A stretch of 64,000 bases of DNA, taken from the NCBI GenBank assembly GCA_950022655.1, contig OX465581.1:27809300-27873299 (forward strand), written 5' to 3'. Each line of letters opens with the position of its first letter. The first letter of the stretch is position 1. Below the pieces are notes generated by a model. It made no database searches and had not been told where the DNA came from. It saw only the letters and a list, made by a program, of their open reading frames with translations. The stretch comes from Alentia gelatinosa (taxonomy: Eukaryota > Annelida > Polychaeta > Phyllodocida > Polynoidae). The translations under genes were made by a program, and so were the position numbers. Below are positions 1 through 13,200 of this stretch, one piece after another.

Positions 1-2470
1 ATGAAGTTGAATATTATTTTTTCTTTTTTAAATTGGTTTCCCTATTCCTATACACTTTCAAATGTAGTTCAATAGCGCTTAATAACGTTATATGCTTACT
101 CGCCATCAAATGTGAGCCAGATCCAACCTTATCGAGTAACGTGAAACACTATGTTTTCCCTTCACTGCCCTTTGCATATGAATTTTGTAAGATACAATCT
201 GACTGGTCTAAACGTCAACCTTGGTTAGAAAACTTCAGCCTTGGGTAGTAAACGTAAGTTATTTCACCCCCCTTAGGGTGGTGTGATCATAGAGTGCCCT
301 GCCATAGGTATATAATAGGAATGGTGTATTACAGTAGCTTTAACTTACATAAGAAAGAATATTGGGGATGGGGGGTGTTTTGGAGAGTGTGACATAATTC
401 TTTTTTTGGGGGGGGGGGGGGGCGGGGTGATACGAAATGATTGACGAAGTGTGATGGGAGAGGGCTCAATAAGATGCCCTAAAAAAGTGTGACATCATTT
501 ATGGACGGCCCCTATCTAACTAATTCTAACTATATTGTACCAAGTAAATAGGTATAACCTATGACCTATAGTGTACCCTAGTGTTTAGTGCAGTTTGTGA
601 CATATGTTAAAGGGTTGATTCTACCAACATGATGGATTCGTTGTGATATATCTTGGTATATCGTGTAATATCTTACAATGTTGCAATATGTTTTACCTCC
701 GTTGTCACAAAACGTAGCCGTACAGTGGTGGGTGAATGTTTTGGTGCTCCACCACCGCGACACCTCAAGACACATCGCAACAAATAGGCACGCGATTACT
801 CAAACCTAGCCCAATTTAGCAAGACAACCAAATCGTGACCAATCTCAATGTATCTTGTTTGTTGATGGAACCAGTACTTAATGGCAACTACCACATATAT
901 ATAGAGAGATCATGGGTTTGTTTATTTTATATATCCACATATAATTCACCTTAGTAGGTGGTCTTTCATTATAGGATTTGCAAATCCGGGCTAATATACA
1001 ACAGATCAAAGGTGGGTGTCCAGTCACACAAGATTACATGAAACACTGACAATCAGTGTTGATAGATAAAGACAACAATCATGAAACTTCAAAATTCATA
1101 GATTACAAGTGAGAAGTGGTAATACTATGACACAGTTTAGGATGATTGACATAAACTATTATAGATAGAAAATCTGAAATTCCACTAAAGAAATTGTATA
1201 TCCCTCTAAAAAAAGGACTGATGGGAAAAAAATGGAATGGTAATGATTATGATGAGTAATGAGCAATGAGTAGTTACTTGGATATATATTCATAACTAAT
1301 ACTAATTCAGGTTGTCCGTGTAGAGATCTCGGCCCAGGCAATAACAATGGCACCAGGCTATAAATATAACAGCGTGAGAAGCTTTAACTGTGACCATGTT
1401 GGGCTACATCATATTTATAAATAAGAGTACTGGTATACTAAATGAATCTAAACAAGCCCAGAGCAGTATGTGGATTTCCTCCAATGCTCTAACTTAGTCT
1501 ATTAAGCCTCAATTCCACCAAACAACTGCTTTTTTTAGGCAAATAGACATTCCAGCCGACCTTTCGACAGACGTCGGTTGAAAAGTCTGGCCGAATGGCC
1601 TCAAAATGTGTCACTGCTCCACCGAAACCCCAGCAGACGCTCATGTGGTCGCCATATGAGCGTCTGGTGGGAGCAGATCCTCCAGGCGACGCCCCACCAG
1701 GCGCTCCAGAGAGAGCAGCGGTGAGCGGACAGTGGCGCCGGCTGGTGGACAGTGGCCACATTTCACATATTAATATCAAGTTCGCCGCTAAGCCGATAGG
1801 CGGGGCGGCATGTGGCGATACACTACGACACTCTGAACGCATATAAAGCGGAGCGGTGTGTCGCCGTGTCAGAATTTGTAAGGGAACCGTCAGAAAACGC
1901 CAAATAACTGCAGAGTTCCATGTTAAATCGAACAATGAAGGTAAATAAAGATAAGGATTGATGTTATGAATATGTATGGCACACTATGGTGCTAGAATTC
2001 TGCCGAAAAAATTCTGTTTGTGGCTTCGGGCATTGCCGGTGTCGGCCGCTCACTGTTGGTGGCGATTCCTCGCCGCGGGTCCAGGCAAAGCTCCCGGGCA
2101 GGTGCCGCACTCTTCAAATCTATCAGCCAGATGCCCAATTCCAGCAGACAAAAACCTAAAAATCAGTTATTCAGCCAACACTATAATTCCATCTTGTGGA
2201 GGGTTGTTGGAGGATCGGCTGGAAAATTGTCTGTAACATCTGGTTGGTGGAAGCGAAATCGCAGCCGATGCTCCAGCAACCCTCCGACAACCGTGAGCAA
2301 CCATGGGGTGATGCGCCAACCACCCCCAACAGACGCTCAACTAACCCAGCAACCAAGAACAGAGGTCTGGCAGATGGGCATCGCGGAGCACCAAACAGAC
2401 AAAAACAAAATACCACGAGATGTTCCAGCAACCGTTGTACGGGCGTCATACAACAATTTTGTCGGTTCAT

Positions 2471-2797
2471 GGATGCCTTGAGCCCGGGACGATTCGAGCC
2501 CTGGACGCCTTGAGCCTTTCTGTGGACGCCTTGAGCCTACCCTGTGGACGCCTTGAGCCTACCCCATTTTGGTTTCCTTGAGCATCAAGATGTAAAAAAC
2601 ATTTAAAGGTGTACTTATACGGATAAATAGTCATGTATACTCAACCCTAACCCTTACCCAACCCTTTTCTAACCCTAACCCGCTATTCGGAACTAAAATG
2701 AGGTAGGCTCAAGGCGTCCACGGGGTAGGCTCAAGGCGTCCACGTTTTCGCGCTGACAGGAGGCTCAAACGGTAAAAGGCTCAAGGCGTCCAATTCC
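2471..2797. repeat. Fold-back element with tandem arms and telomere-like centre
   Basis: The left arm (about 2471-2565) carries four head-to-tail units of roughly 22-25 bp around GGACGCCTTGAGCCTACC. The right arm (about 2700-2797) carries the complement, GGTAGGCTCAAGGCGTCC, again in several copies. Between them, 2641-2681 is a degenerate run of CCCTAA/CCCTTA units resembling the animal telomere repeat. Both flanks carry an ATTTTGTC-GGTT-like string, which could be a target duplication or simply the interrupted host repeat. Confidence 0.55.
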
Positions 2798-2981
2798 CGA
2801 TTTTGTCTGGTTGGTGGAAGAGGCCCTTTAAAGTAAATCAATCGATTCTCATGTTTGTATCCTTAAATTTAATGAATATTCAATTAACGTCATATTTATA
2901 CTCTACTGATTCTATTATTACTGTGTCAAAAGTATACAACCTTAACATTGAAGAGGAAACCGTGAAGATTTGTTAACCGCA

Positions 2982-3018
2982 CCCCCCCCCCCCCCCCCCC
3001 CCCCCACACACACACAAA
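2982..3018. repeat. Poly-C and CA microsatellite
   Basis: A run of about 24 C is followed directly by an AC dinucleotide tract. It is a simple-sequence repeat with no coding content, and homopolymer length is likely to be assembly-uncertain. Confidence 0.9.
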
Positions 3019-3211
3019 CACAACTGCCCTTCGCCCATCTCGTGGGGGACAGCCTTGCCAGATTTAGGGGTCGATTTAGGAGTATGATGATGGTACATAC
3101 ATAATTTTCAAAACATGTAATATCAAATTGATTGAATTTGTTCCAAGTATATTTGATCAACATATCTAGTTTCTATATGATATGATTATAAATAATAAGG
3201 TATGAACCTAC

Positions 3212-3406
3212 CTCAATATACCTTGCGGGAACGTACCCCACCTGTCCCGTTAGGATGTTTCTCACACCCCACCACTCCTGGTGCTGCCTCGAGGTCCCGT
3301 CTTGCTCCAGTACTTCGTACCTCTCTCCCTCGGTAACGTTCAGCACCTTGTTGCTGTTGCCTGTGAAATCGGCAACATAGTCTGCTGTGGCTATGTAGAT
3401 ATCCAT
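3212..3406 (-). CDS. First coding exon of an SH3-domain protein (partial gene)
   Basis: The 195 bp exon encodes 65 residues from an ATG at 3406-3404 to GAG at 3212, followed by a good donor (GAG|GTAGGT), phase 0. The peptide starts MDIYIATADYVADF and ends VGYVPARYIE. This is a nearly complete SH3 fold: ALYDF-like first strand, acidic RT loop (NVTEGERYEVLE), the paired tryptophans (EWWGVRN) and a terminal YVPARYIE. SH3 domains bind proline-rich peptides in signalling and cytoskeletal proteins. The ending resembles the N-terminal SH3 of the ARHGAP12/27 Rho-GAP group, but one exon cannot fix the family. Later exons lie beyond the left edge or were not recognised. An upstream start is possible because the frame is open to 3460, but no better start context is seen. 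Confidence 0.75.
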
Positions 3407-4168
3407 GGTGTTTGAGAAACAACACGCTGGCCTCCCCGTGCCCACGAAAAGCGTGGCCACTGGGAAAGCTCACGGTAATCTAACCAATTTGTTACTTCTC
3501 CCGAGCGCCTGTGTCAAATCAAGTGCAACTGGAGAGGCAGTGTCAGTCTCATCTCTAGTTTATGCACTGACTTCGGGTGACAGCGTTGGAAAGTGGGGTT
3601 TGCTAAGAAACACCCTTTTCACTAGTCCTCCTTCTCCAAATCCAGAGTCGAATGCAAACAAAACATGACCTACCGGAAGTCCCCGGAATCGATCGTACGC
3701 TTCATCGAGGTAAAATCTTTTTCAGTCATCATTCATTTAAAGCGCTGCTTGCGTCAAGGAATACCACTTACAATGTCCATGACATTCTCGGAAACGAGGA
3801 CACATGAATGGCATATTCTGCAATACAGTGAAATTTCCTAAGTAGATAACGATCTTTTACGCACATTGGTGAAAATTGAACAAGAAACTGCAACATGAAT
3901 TAATTACCCGATCTAATGCTCCACACCTGCGTCCCACCGTAGCGCCCTCTGACGGCCTGACCCAGTTTCCCGCCAGCGCTGCTTCTGTTAATCTACACTG
4001 GCCACCCGAGCTACTACGTAAGCTCTGGTCACGTTAAATTTACAGGGACCTTGACCTGGCGTGGTAGTGGGTATCTCATGCCATTGCAGTGGGTAAAGTT
4101 ATGTCACTTTATCTATTTTTCGGCAACTACTCGGCAAGTTGTAACTGGTGATTTGGTTGTAAAGAGTC
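3407..4168. promoter_or_regulatory. Divergent intergenic region between SH3 gene and helicase
   Basis: These 762 bp separate the start codons of the minus-strand SH3 gene and the plus-strand helicase, so they should hold both promoters or 5' UTRs. The block 3900-4030 is richer in G+C (short CGCCC and CCGCC strings) than its surroundings. On the minus strand a short ATG frame near 3710 ends in a GTAGGT donor at about 3675, a possible upstream exon of the SH3 gene that I could not confirm. No clear TATA box is seen next to either start. Confidence 0.4.
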
Positions 4169-4246
4169 ATGGATTTTAAAAAACTCATCGCATCCGTCAA
4201 CAAATACGAAGCAACAGCATACGTAGAGTTGAAAGACAAACAGAAA
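4169..4246 (+). CDS. RecQ-like helicase exon 1 (start codon, motif 0)
   Basis: This exon begins MDFKKLIASVNKYEATAY and ends ELKDKQK before a CAGAAA|GTAAGC donor, phase 0. Joined to the exon at 8331 it reads ELKDKQKEAL, matching the LRPxQxEAI-type motif 0 that precedes Walker A in RecQ helicases. That match and the phase agreement are why I place the gene's start 4 kb upstream of the Walker A exon. Confidence 0.8.
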
Positions 4247-7200
4247 GTAAGCACTTTGTGTTGTATTAGCATCTTGCTAAACAATTATATTGCAACTTTA
4301 TACCAATTTGATTAAGGTTACTACTGATTCTTTTTGGAACATTTTAACACTGTGTTAACTCATGTCAAACTAGCGCACTGGTATTATCGCTCAGCAGCGT
4401 ATAACAGGTTATTTGTTTTAGGGGTACTTAGACAAATTGCGTTGACTAGCACTTTGCGTTGGACGGTTTGCGTTGGGTTTTGACGTTTTGCCGTCACATT
4501 CCACAGGGGCTGTAGTGGATGTTTTGTGGTGCACTAATGCGTTGTTTCTTATTCTAGTTTTTTCATTGCATTTGAATCTAACTGTAGGCAGTGTAGCGAT
4601 GAATGGCACGGCTCAGCGGTGCGGCCACCACTAGTTCTGTCACTATAGTAAATCGAGCAATTTTCCTAAATACTTTTCGGATATTTCTATTGCTCTTAAA
4701 AGCATGAAACTTACACATATGATGTTAAATTATGCATAGAATACGCTCCTTGTGTTTCTGTAGACCTATGATGAACGGTATATTAAATATCTTCATTTTC
4801 CGCACCTGTCACGTTGACGTTTTCGCCGCGAATTTCGGAGAAATGCGTTAGTAACTGTTTCTTTGAAAACATTAAGCAAAACCTATCTTGAACCCGGCAA
4901 GGCTAAGCAACTGGGTAAACAGACGACACCTTCAATATTCGATTACAGTTAGTGGAACCATCCGGTCAGGCGACCTAATAGTTTTGTAGGCATTTTACTC
5001 TGAATGAATGTTGTTGCCTTCTTTATACCCTTTATCAAGGTAAATATACATAAAGATTTGACCACTTTGGTAAAAATTTCGTCGTTTTGGGCCCATAGAA
5101 GGATAGTGAACATTGAGTCATTTATAGAATTTTCAGGATTGGTATTAGAAGGACCTGCGTTGAAATTGGGGGTAAACAAATTATTTATTAACTGGTGAGG
5201 GTTTCTTTAAGGTAACATGGATATAAAGTGGTAATACAGTGGCCAACAAGCAAAGGGTTATCCCATGTTAACTCCTGAATCTATATTTATCATACACTTC
5301 CATTAGCGAACATCTTAAGGCTATAAGACACCAACCCGATAGCTGTGCCTGATTCTACCTTTGCTTGATCCGTTGGGTCTGTGGCAATCGGCGTCAATTA
5401 TGTCAGTGTACGCACTTCATCGCCCCTATTTTATTGCTTTTCCCGCCACGTCGGGCATTACTACCATGTCTGATATGATCGACTCTCCCGGACTTAACAA
5501 TTTTGATGTATGCACTTTCATCAATTTTTACCCATTCTGAGTGGCCCGTTTTAATTTAAGGTGCATCTAGCCAGTGTACCCGGTGAATGTTTTAACGGAC
5601 AGCCTAGGGAGCGTTCATTAATTATGGCAGGGGGGGGGGGGTTCACAATTTTTGGAACACCAAATGGTCAAATAAGAAGTCCCCCCCCCCCCCCCTATTG
5701 GAATACCCCAAAGAAAATTGGATCCCCCGGGGGGCCCCCTTGGAATACCAAAAAAATTAGATCTAGACCTCCATGGGAATACCCAAAAGAAAGACTATCC
5801 CCTAGTCCAATTTCTAAGTTCCATATGTCGATTTGTTGGTGCAATATAGGCGATTATAGTTATTAAAAATATTTTCCTGTATCTGAATTGGATCTGAAAT
5901 TATACAAGTTCTAATCATTTCTATTGATTCCACACCAGCGGCCCGTGGCTCAGCTCCCAGCGCCTCTATCTGATCTTATCCTGGGTAATTTTTTAGGTTA
6001 TAATAGGAGGATGTGTCGTCGGGAAGCCTCTACATGTTGGTGTCTTATAGGTATAAGACACCAAAGTTTTATTCCCGACTCTCACCAGGCCAATGGTCGG
6101 GATGAATCGGGAACAAATTTCAGTGTATTATAGGCTTTATAATTATTCTTTACAAGAATTGCGTGGGCGTAAATGTGAAAAAATCACCGCAAATGGTCTG
6201 CATGCTAAACGCAAAACATCCACCACTATTTGTCAAATGCCCACCGCGAAACGGTAGTCAACGCAGAACGTCTATGCTTTGTATTAGAATAGCATGCTAG
6301 AGCCTCTGTAATGTTTAATATATAACATTTTAGTTGTTAAACCATGAACACCTATTTCCAAACATACCTGAAAATTATCTTAATTATTAATCTATTTTAC
6401 TTTTATATGTTTTTGCAAGTTTTTCGCACTATGGTCGTCTGGCCCTATCATTTCGAGGGCTAACCATTTATGTCACATTTGTGCCAACTAAATTTCTACT
6501 CATCTCTGCAAATACTTTATTGAGTGTAATACTTTATATGGTAATGTAATGGTGGAAGTCTAAATGAGGCACCCTGGCAACCGCACCACGAAGGGTTAAG
6601 CCAGTTTCTGTCAGTGTAGCTTTCTGGTATTATCATCCCACGCCTTCACATATATTATAGATCTTTGAACTAAGTGTACATGAATAATGTGCAAGCTACT
6701 TTTAAGTGGTTCTGATAAGATATATAAAAACACTGTGTGGCACAAAATTTTTAATGTTTTGTTCTACATATTTATACACTTTCGTGAAACTTTCTATACT
6801 GACACATGCGACAGCGAGACATCCGTAAATTTTTTGGGGTATTTCCCGGCGAAAACATCTTATAACACTATCTTACTTACACAATGTAATTGAAGGAACC
6901 TAATTTTGGTCTTTCCCATGCCTTTAGGTACATGCCTAGCTTTACTTTTTTTTACTTATTATAAACACACTAAATCACCTCTAATTATGTATTAATACAC
7001 GGTACACAGAGTTATAACATTGATTCCAGAAAGCTAGTTTGGCCAAAAAATTGGCTTCACCCTTTGTGGGCTAGTAGCTAGGGTGCCTCATTTTGAAAAT
7101 AACATTCCACTCGCGAGAATTGCTAGATCTAGTGTATAGTAATGCTATGTTCACCAGGCATTGAATTAATATTACATTTACAAGGAGACTGACCCATTCA

Positions 7201-10200
7201 CAAACACACCACAGTCAGACATTTTTTTTCTTACTTATACTAATGCCTTATATCATCAGCACCTAACATTATTATCTACCTTTCAGGTTGGACTACTACC
7301 ACCTCCATGGCTACCTGTTGCAAAAGTTTAGCTATAAAGTGAACTTCTATTTGAGTATGAAACTAACAGACACTTAGCACTGCACTAATCTAAGACAATT
7401 TGCCCTGGTATTAAGAAGAATTTCTCACTGGCGTCCGTGGACAGGCCCTCTCCGGGAGTGTCATCCGAATGGTGTCAGCTTTTACAAACCACCGACAGTC
7501 TTTAGTATCCTTGTAGTATCCCTGTAATAGCAAATAAATTGGTAACTGCCTTTTCATACACCAGCCCAATAAATACATGTTTGTAATGTATTGTGTCTAA
7601 TCTGCAGTTTGCCAAGTGCTCTTGTCTGGTCACCGGCTACCACAGTGCTAGGATCATTAGGACAATTATAATTATATCAAAGTAACAATATACAGTGGAC
7701 CCTGATTCAGCATCTAGGATATATGAGCTGCTACTTTTGCATGATAGTCCATTACTTTTGGGGCCAATAACTTATAAACATTATCTCTATATTAACCCGA
7801 CAATTTTTTTTTGGTATCAATACAACTTCAGGTATGTACACCTTTATTTGTTCGAATAGCATGGTAATAGAACTAACATAGGCTGCATTACTAATATGAC
7901 TGGCAATTATGATCAGACACATATTTCCCCCCTTAATTCAGTGTAAATCAATATATTTTTATATCACAGGGGTCAATCTGTATATTAATGTAGATTTTTG
8001 GAGAAATTTCAAGGGATTTAAAAAATATCCATACATTTATTTAAAGTTAATCTTCATGGTTTCTGTTTTCATTGTTATTAAGGTAAGACTTATGAACGTT
8101 AATACTCTGGGTATCTAGGTTCGATTCCTAGCCTGGTCTTCAGATGTATGGTGTACAAGGGAACATTCTGACCAGTGGTTCCCATCTAGAGTTATAACTT
8201 CCATAAGCCTATTCTCTGCAAATGGCCTATGCCAATTAGCTCTACCATGACAACACATATCAAACGAACTTTATATTCACTTTGAAATAGTAACATGTTT
8301 TTTCATTGTCATACTTCATTTTATTTCTAGGAGGCCCTGACAGCAGCAAAAGATGGGGATGTCATCTGCCTCCTCCCAACAGGATATGGTAAATCAGTGA
8401 TAATCCATATGTTGCCCTTCCTGGAGTTAGGCAAGTCACTTTCTAAATATCTAAAATCAATTACATATGCCTTGCTTTATATGTAAAATGAAAGAGCAAT
8501 CCATAAAACATATTGATTTATTTTAGTATTACTGTACCAGTTGCCGGGTTATTTTATTCAAACCTAGGATGATGGATTGATGAATGTTCATGGAGACCAG
8601 CTCTTCTGAGTGTTACCGAGGATAAAACTATGTATAGAAAAGGAAAAAATATTGTAAAAGAATCTGGCTTAATATGCCATGTCTAGGCCTTCATACCCAG
8701 GATAGTAATGTGTGACACCATGGCCAGTCCTAGTGTCATTGGGTTTGTCAACATCTTGCAGGGGTGGCTGAGTGCCAGGGAATCAATGCCCTCGCCTGTA
8801 GGTTGGGTGCTGTTCAGGATGTTTTCCATGCTGGTCGCGACTGGTTGTCCGTCCTTTCACCATTGTCTTATATAATGTCTATGCGCACTCTCTAATAATG
8901 ATTTATAATAATTTATATAGTAATTCTCACTATTGTACTGTAACTTGACCTGTACACCTAGTCACGTTTGCAATAAGAGCTAGAAATAATGAATATGATC
9001 AAGAATTTATAAATTATTATGTTGCAGAATGTGAACCCAAGTCATGTCTGGTTGTAGCGCCACTAAATGCCATACTGCATGAGTATTCACTGCGCTTCAA
9101 AGATGAGGTAAGTCACAGGTTTTTCATCTGATTGTACTATTGTTTGTATCTGAGGTCATATGATTAATCACATCATAGTTACATTGCCCTAGATAGGTAA
9201 TGTTTACACATAATATACATAATAATTGTTATTCCGTTTGCTTTCTCTCTATGTCTATGTCCAATTTAGTACAAATAGTGGTAATCTATATTTTTTAACA
9301 GACTAAGGATGGTTATATATAGTGTTTGATACTCAGATATGTAGTATCATACTTTGTTACACAAATTCTACTTACTAGAAATCCACTAATTAGAATGTAT
9401 AAATATAGTTGTCATGCTAGTAAACCGTTCTTTTCATTTAAAGGGCACTATTGTACTGGATGAGGGCATTGTAAGAGACCTGGACCAACACACAAAATCG
9501 GAAACTTTTGATACTGAAGTAACAACGTTGGAGTGCTTAAAGAGTGGGAATTTCCGGTTTCTTGTTGGTCACCCTGAGCATCTTTGCCATGATGTAGTAA
9601 AAAAAATTCTCATTCAGCCACACATTGCTTCAAAGGTAATATAATTTATATTTAAATAGGTAATATTAATGCAATAGGGCATATACTATTCCAGGCTACT
9701 TATTATTATTGAAAAACATGAGGGGGAATGGTGGGGGGGGGGGCAGACAAATGTAATAAGATAATGTGATTTTGTTTACGGATGGCCAATCGTCTAAACA
9801 TACATATAGATACAGCGTACCGGAGAGGGGGAGGAGGAGTCTCCGTTGGTCATCTGGTCCTCCGTTAGGAGACTACAAGAGGTTCTCCTCGCCTTAGAGG
9901 CAGGATTGTGACTGAGCCTTACCAATCGGTCGACATGACCCAAGGAACCCTGTTATACAGTTGTTAATGGGATCCTACTCCAATTTCGAGGTTGTGTTCT
10001 GCTGGGTCCGCAGCCATATTGGCATAGAGGGAAATGAGGCTGTACCATGCAGCCAAAACAGCACTGAGTTGGAAATCAGGCTTGCCTCCTGTCCCACACT
10101 CAGACCGTCTCCCAATATCCAAAGAATACTCTAAACACAGGGATGTAAATATTGCGGTGTTTTCCGTGTTTGCGGTGTTTTTATCTAATCTAAATTAATC

Positions 10201-13200
10201 TAATGACATATAATGTATTAGCGGCCGGTAGCGGAGACCCGACGGCCAGTAACGGAAACCCTGGGGCCGGTAGAGGAAACCCGGCGGCCGGTAGAGGAGA
10301 CCCAGTGGCTGGCCACGTGAGCACCAGTCGCGGCCCTACCATAGGACTCAGTGGTAACCAGAAGCAACCGTTTAGCCACCGGGTTTTCCCCAGAACTCAC
10401 CCTCTGTGCATGGTATACTCCCATAGGTTCTCAGCTAACCCCGGAAACCAGGAAACCAAACCTGTGTCGGGAGAGTGATAAAGGCCAAGCCTGGAGCTCA
10501 GGCATCTGACCTATATTCTTCCCGTGCTTGCCTAGACTTGTTCATGTCTTTGTAGGCATTTTTTATTTTTTTTCAAATTCTTATTTTCAAAAATAGGATT
10601 TGGTCTAATCGTTTAAAAGTTCTAAAGTACCATTTATGGCAAACGATTGGTGAAGAATAGGGATTTAGATAGTTCCGCTTTTTTTTCTAAACCTCACTGG
10701 CATCCCTGTAAATATAACTGGCAGAGCCGATGGAACTCGAGCCAGGACAACTAACTACATGCCATTAAACCATCAGTTGGCATAAATCAAGACTATGCAG
10801 GCTTGACTAGACAAGAAGACAACAACAGTCACTCACTGCTGACCCATGGGCACCTCGTGCAGGTTGAAGAGTGATCCACATGCCAGCACAGTCGGTTGCC
10901 TCTTTCCATTGACCATGTCATACTTTACTGTCAAGCAACAAAGAGAACCAGGGAAAACTAAAATCAATGTGCAACATCCATGTCCAGTGTTTTCAGCCAC
11001 ACTGGGAAGAAAGAATCAAAAGAAAGATGTAAAAAAAACTATAGAAAAGAACAAAAGAGAAATGTCTTGGCCAAAAGAGTCCGGCACAGGAGGGTGGCCA
11101 AAAAACTGTCACCTGGCTATACCTATAGCCAATTACCGGGAGCCGGTTCATACTCATCAACTTGCTGACCCGATTGGTATGTAGCAGCGACCAGTTTGCT
11201 GTCAGTATAATGAAACTGGCATAGTGTTGTGTCAATGGTCGGCGGCACAGGGCTTCAGTGAGGCAGCACTATGAAACGGGCATAGGGTCCCACTGCTACA
11301 AGCACACCAAAGTTTTAGTCCATATACCTTTCAAGAACAAGATAGGTGAACCAATGAGGATGTAACTAGCCTACCGAGACGTAAAACTACACAAACAAAT
11401 TAACCATACCGGGAGGGTCGTCCTAGCCTTCCAGATTGCGTTAGAGTTACTATATCCATAGGCTACTTTAATAAATATCAATGTACACTGTATCTGGTCG
11501 TCCTCATCGTCATTCTGCATTTACCATTACTATCTATTGTAGCGGGCGGGTCCGGGTCCACCAGAGTATGGACCCACCACAATACACCACAGTCTGCATA
11601 GGCAGGGGAGATGCTCCAGCACACTACACCCCACCCCACCATGCAGGGGAGTGCAGTGGAAGCTGAGTAGCGTCACCAGGCCACTATAAATACAGGGAGC
11701 ACACCACTGTCAAGTCAGTCTGGTGTACCATCTCTATGGGCGAGGTTACCACTGTTGTACTTCATTGAGGATTGTTTAACTGTCGATGGCTATTCAGTGT
11801 TCATGTTTATGGTTACAATATAACTACCTTAACACTTGGGCATTACCGTTCTCAGTGTCTATGTAATTGATACATAACCGTTCCTAATTTTATTTTTTTT
11901 ACCTATATCAACTAAATTATCATCCTTTATAAATTGTTATACATATATCTCTAAATATATTCTAACAGTCACAAATCAATGACAACAAAACTGAATATAA
12001 CAGTGCCCAAGTGTTGATAACTGGTAATTTGATAGTAATTCCAGGTAATACTTAACCATGAATCTTGTAACGAAAATGGAAAACACAACAGGCCTACAAA
12101 GTGCACCAGCCTTAAATTAAGTCTTTTTATTGAAGAAGGATCAGTCCAGTCTCCTTTGTAAATGAGGTTCCACCTAGCTGATACTAAGTCACCAAGTGAC
12201 AGGTGGAGGGTGATCTTGGTACGGTGGTGAGAAGTCCTTTGGCCTACAACCTCGTTTGTCGGAATGAACAAGTCACTTTATATAGTCACCAGAGACATAA
12301 TCCTTGTTTAGGTATTTAGTAGAAACCGAACGAGAAACATGGTCAAGTCTAACTCGAGTTTGGTTTCGTATTTATCCTACCTAGTCTATGCTTTTGTTTT
12401 ATTAAAAGATAAATATTGAGTCAATGACCAACCGAACTTTTTTTCATAGTAGCTGAGATCCTGCTCTCTGATTGGTCAATATAGGTATTACTCTAGTGGC
12501 ATAAAAAACACTTTATGTCAAAGCCTGCCACATAAAATTTCCCTATGTTAAGTCTATGGCGTTTGTTTATAGGGGTTGGATGATGCAGTCTATCGGATAG
12601 GTGTAACAACCGCTTCCACCCGAGTATCATACTGTGGTGGATGTAGGTGCACCGGAAGACCCTACTTCAGTGGATCTCAGCACTGTCTCGGGTGTAGGGA
12701 ATGCCCCCAGGTCCTCTGTTAGACAGGGAGTGGTTCTCATCCCCGTCTGCACCACCAGCCCAGATCCCCGTACCAAGCACAATATACAGTTAAAGGGTTG
12801 AGTATGCATATATCTTAAAGTTATTATAATTTCAGATAACTCACATAGTGGTCGATGAGGCACATGTGATACTATCTTGGGGGAAGAGTGAGTTTCGGCC
12901 AGTCTATATGAAGCTTGGAACACTGCGCACCATTCTGCCCAAAGCGCATGTTATGGCATTAACTGCAACTGCTACACCAAAGGCCCTCAAAGAGATAAGG
13001 ACAGCTCTGCAGATGCGAAATAATAGCATAGTGACTGCCTCCCCTGACAGGTACATGGATAAGCATATATCAAAACAATTTAATACCTGCCTATTATAAG
13101 GTCTTATAAGAAAAAATCTAGGTCACTGACAATTGTCCTATAGTTAGACGGGACCACTCGTAATCTCCTGCAAACGATTAAGCAAAAAGTCTCTGTATCC

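Larger units (their letters stand above)
1..3211. other. Repeat-rich non-coding stretch, probably intron of the SH3 gene
   Basis: No convincing exon is seen on either strand. The stretch lies downstream (minus-strand sense) of the SH3 first exon, so it is probably part of that gene's first intron. It holds a G homopolymer at about 408-422, a short inverted repeat at 1634-1666 (arms CAGACGCTCAT and its near complement), a G+C-rich block at about 1590-1860, a block with GTTGG-rich inverted repeats at about 2186-2480, a fold-back element at 2471-2797 and a C homopolymer running into a CA tract at 2982-3018. Confidence 0.5.

Noticed and set aside
1489..1935. A 148-codon minus-strand open frame and overlapping plus-strand frames
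   Set aside because: The frames overlap each other in a G+C-rich repeat-like block, no start or splice context supports any of them, and the peptides look like random translation.
8120..8150. A perfect tRNA B-box (GGTTCGATTCC)
   Set aside because: There is no A-box at the right distance and no acceptor-stem pairing, so it does not support a tRNA gene or a clear SINE.
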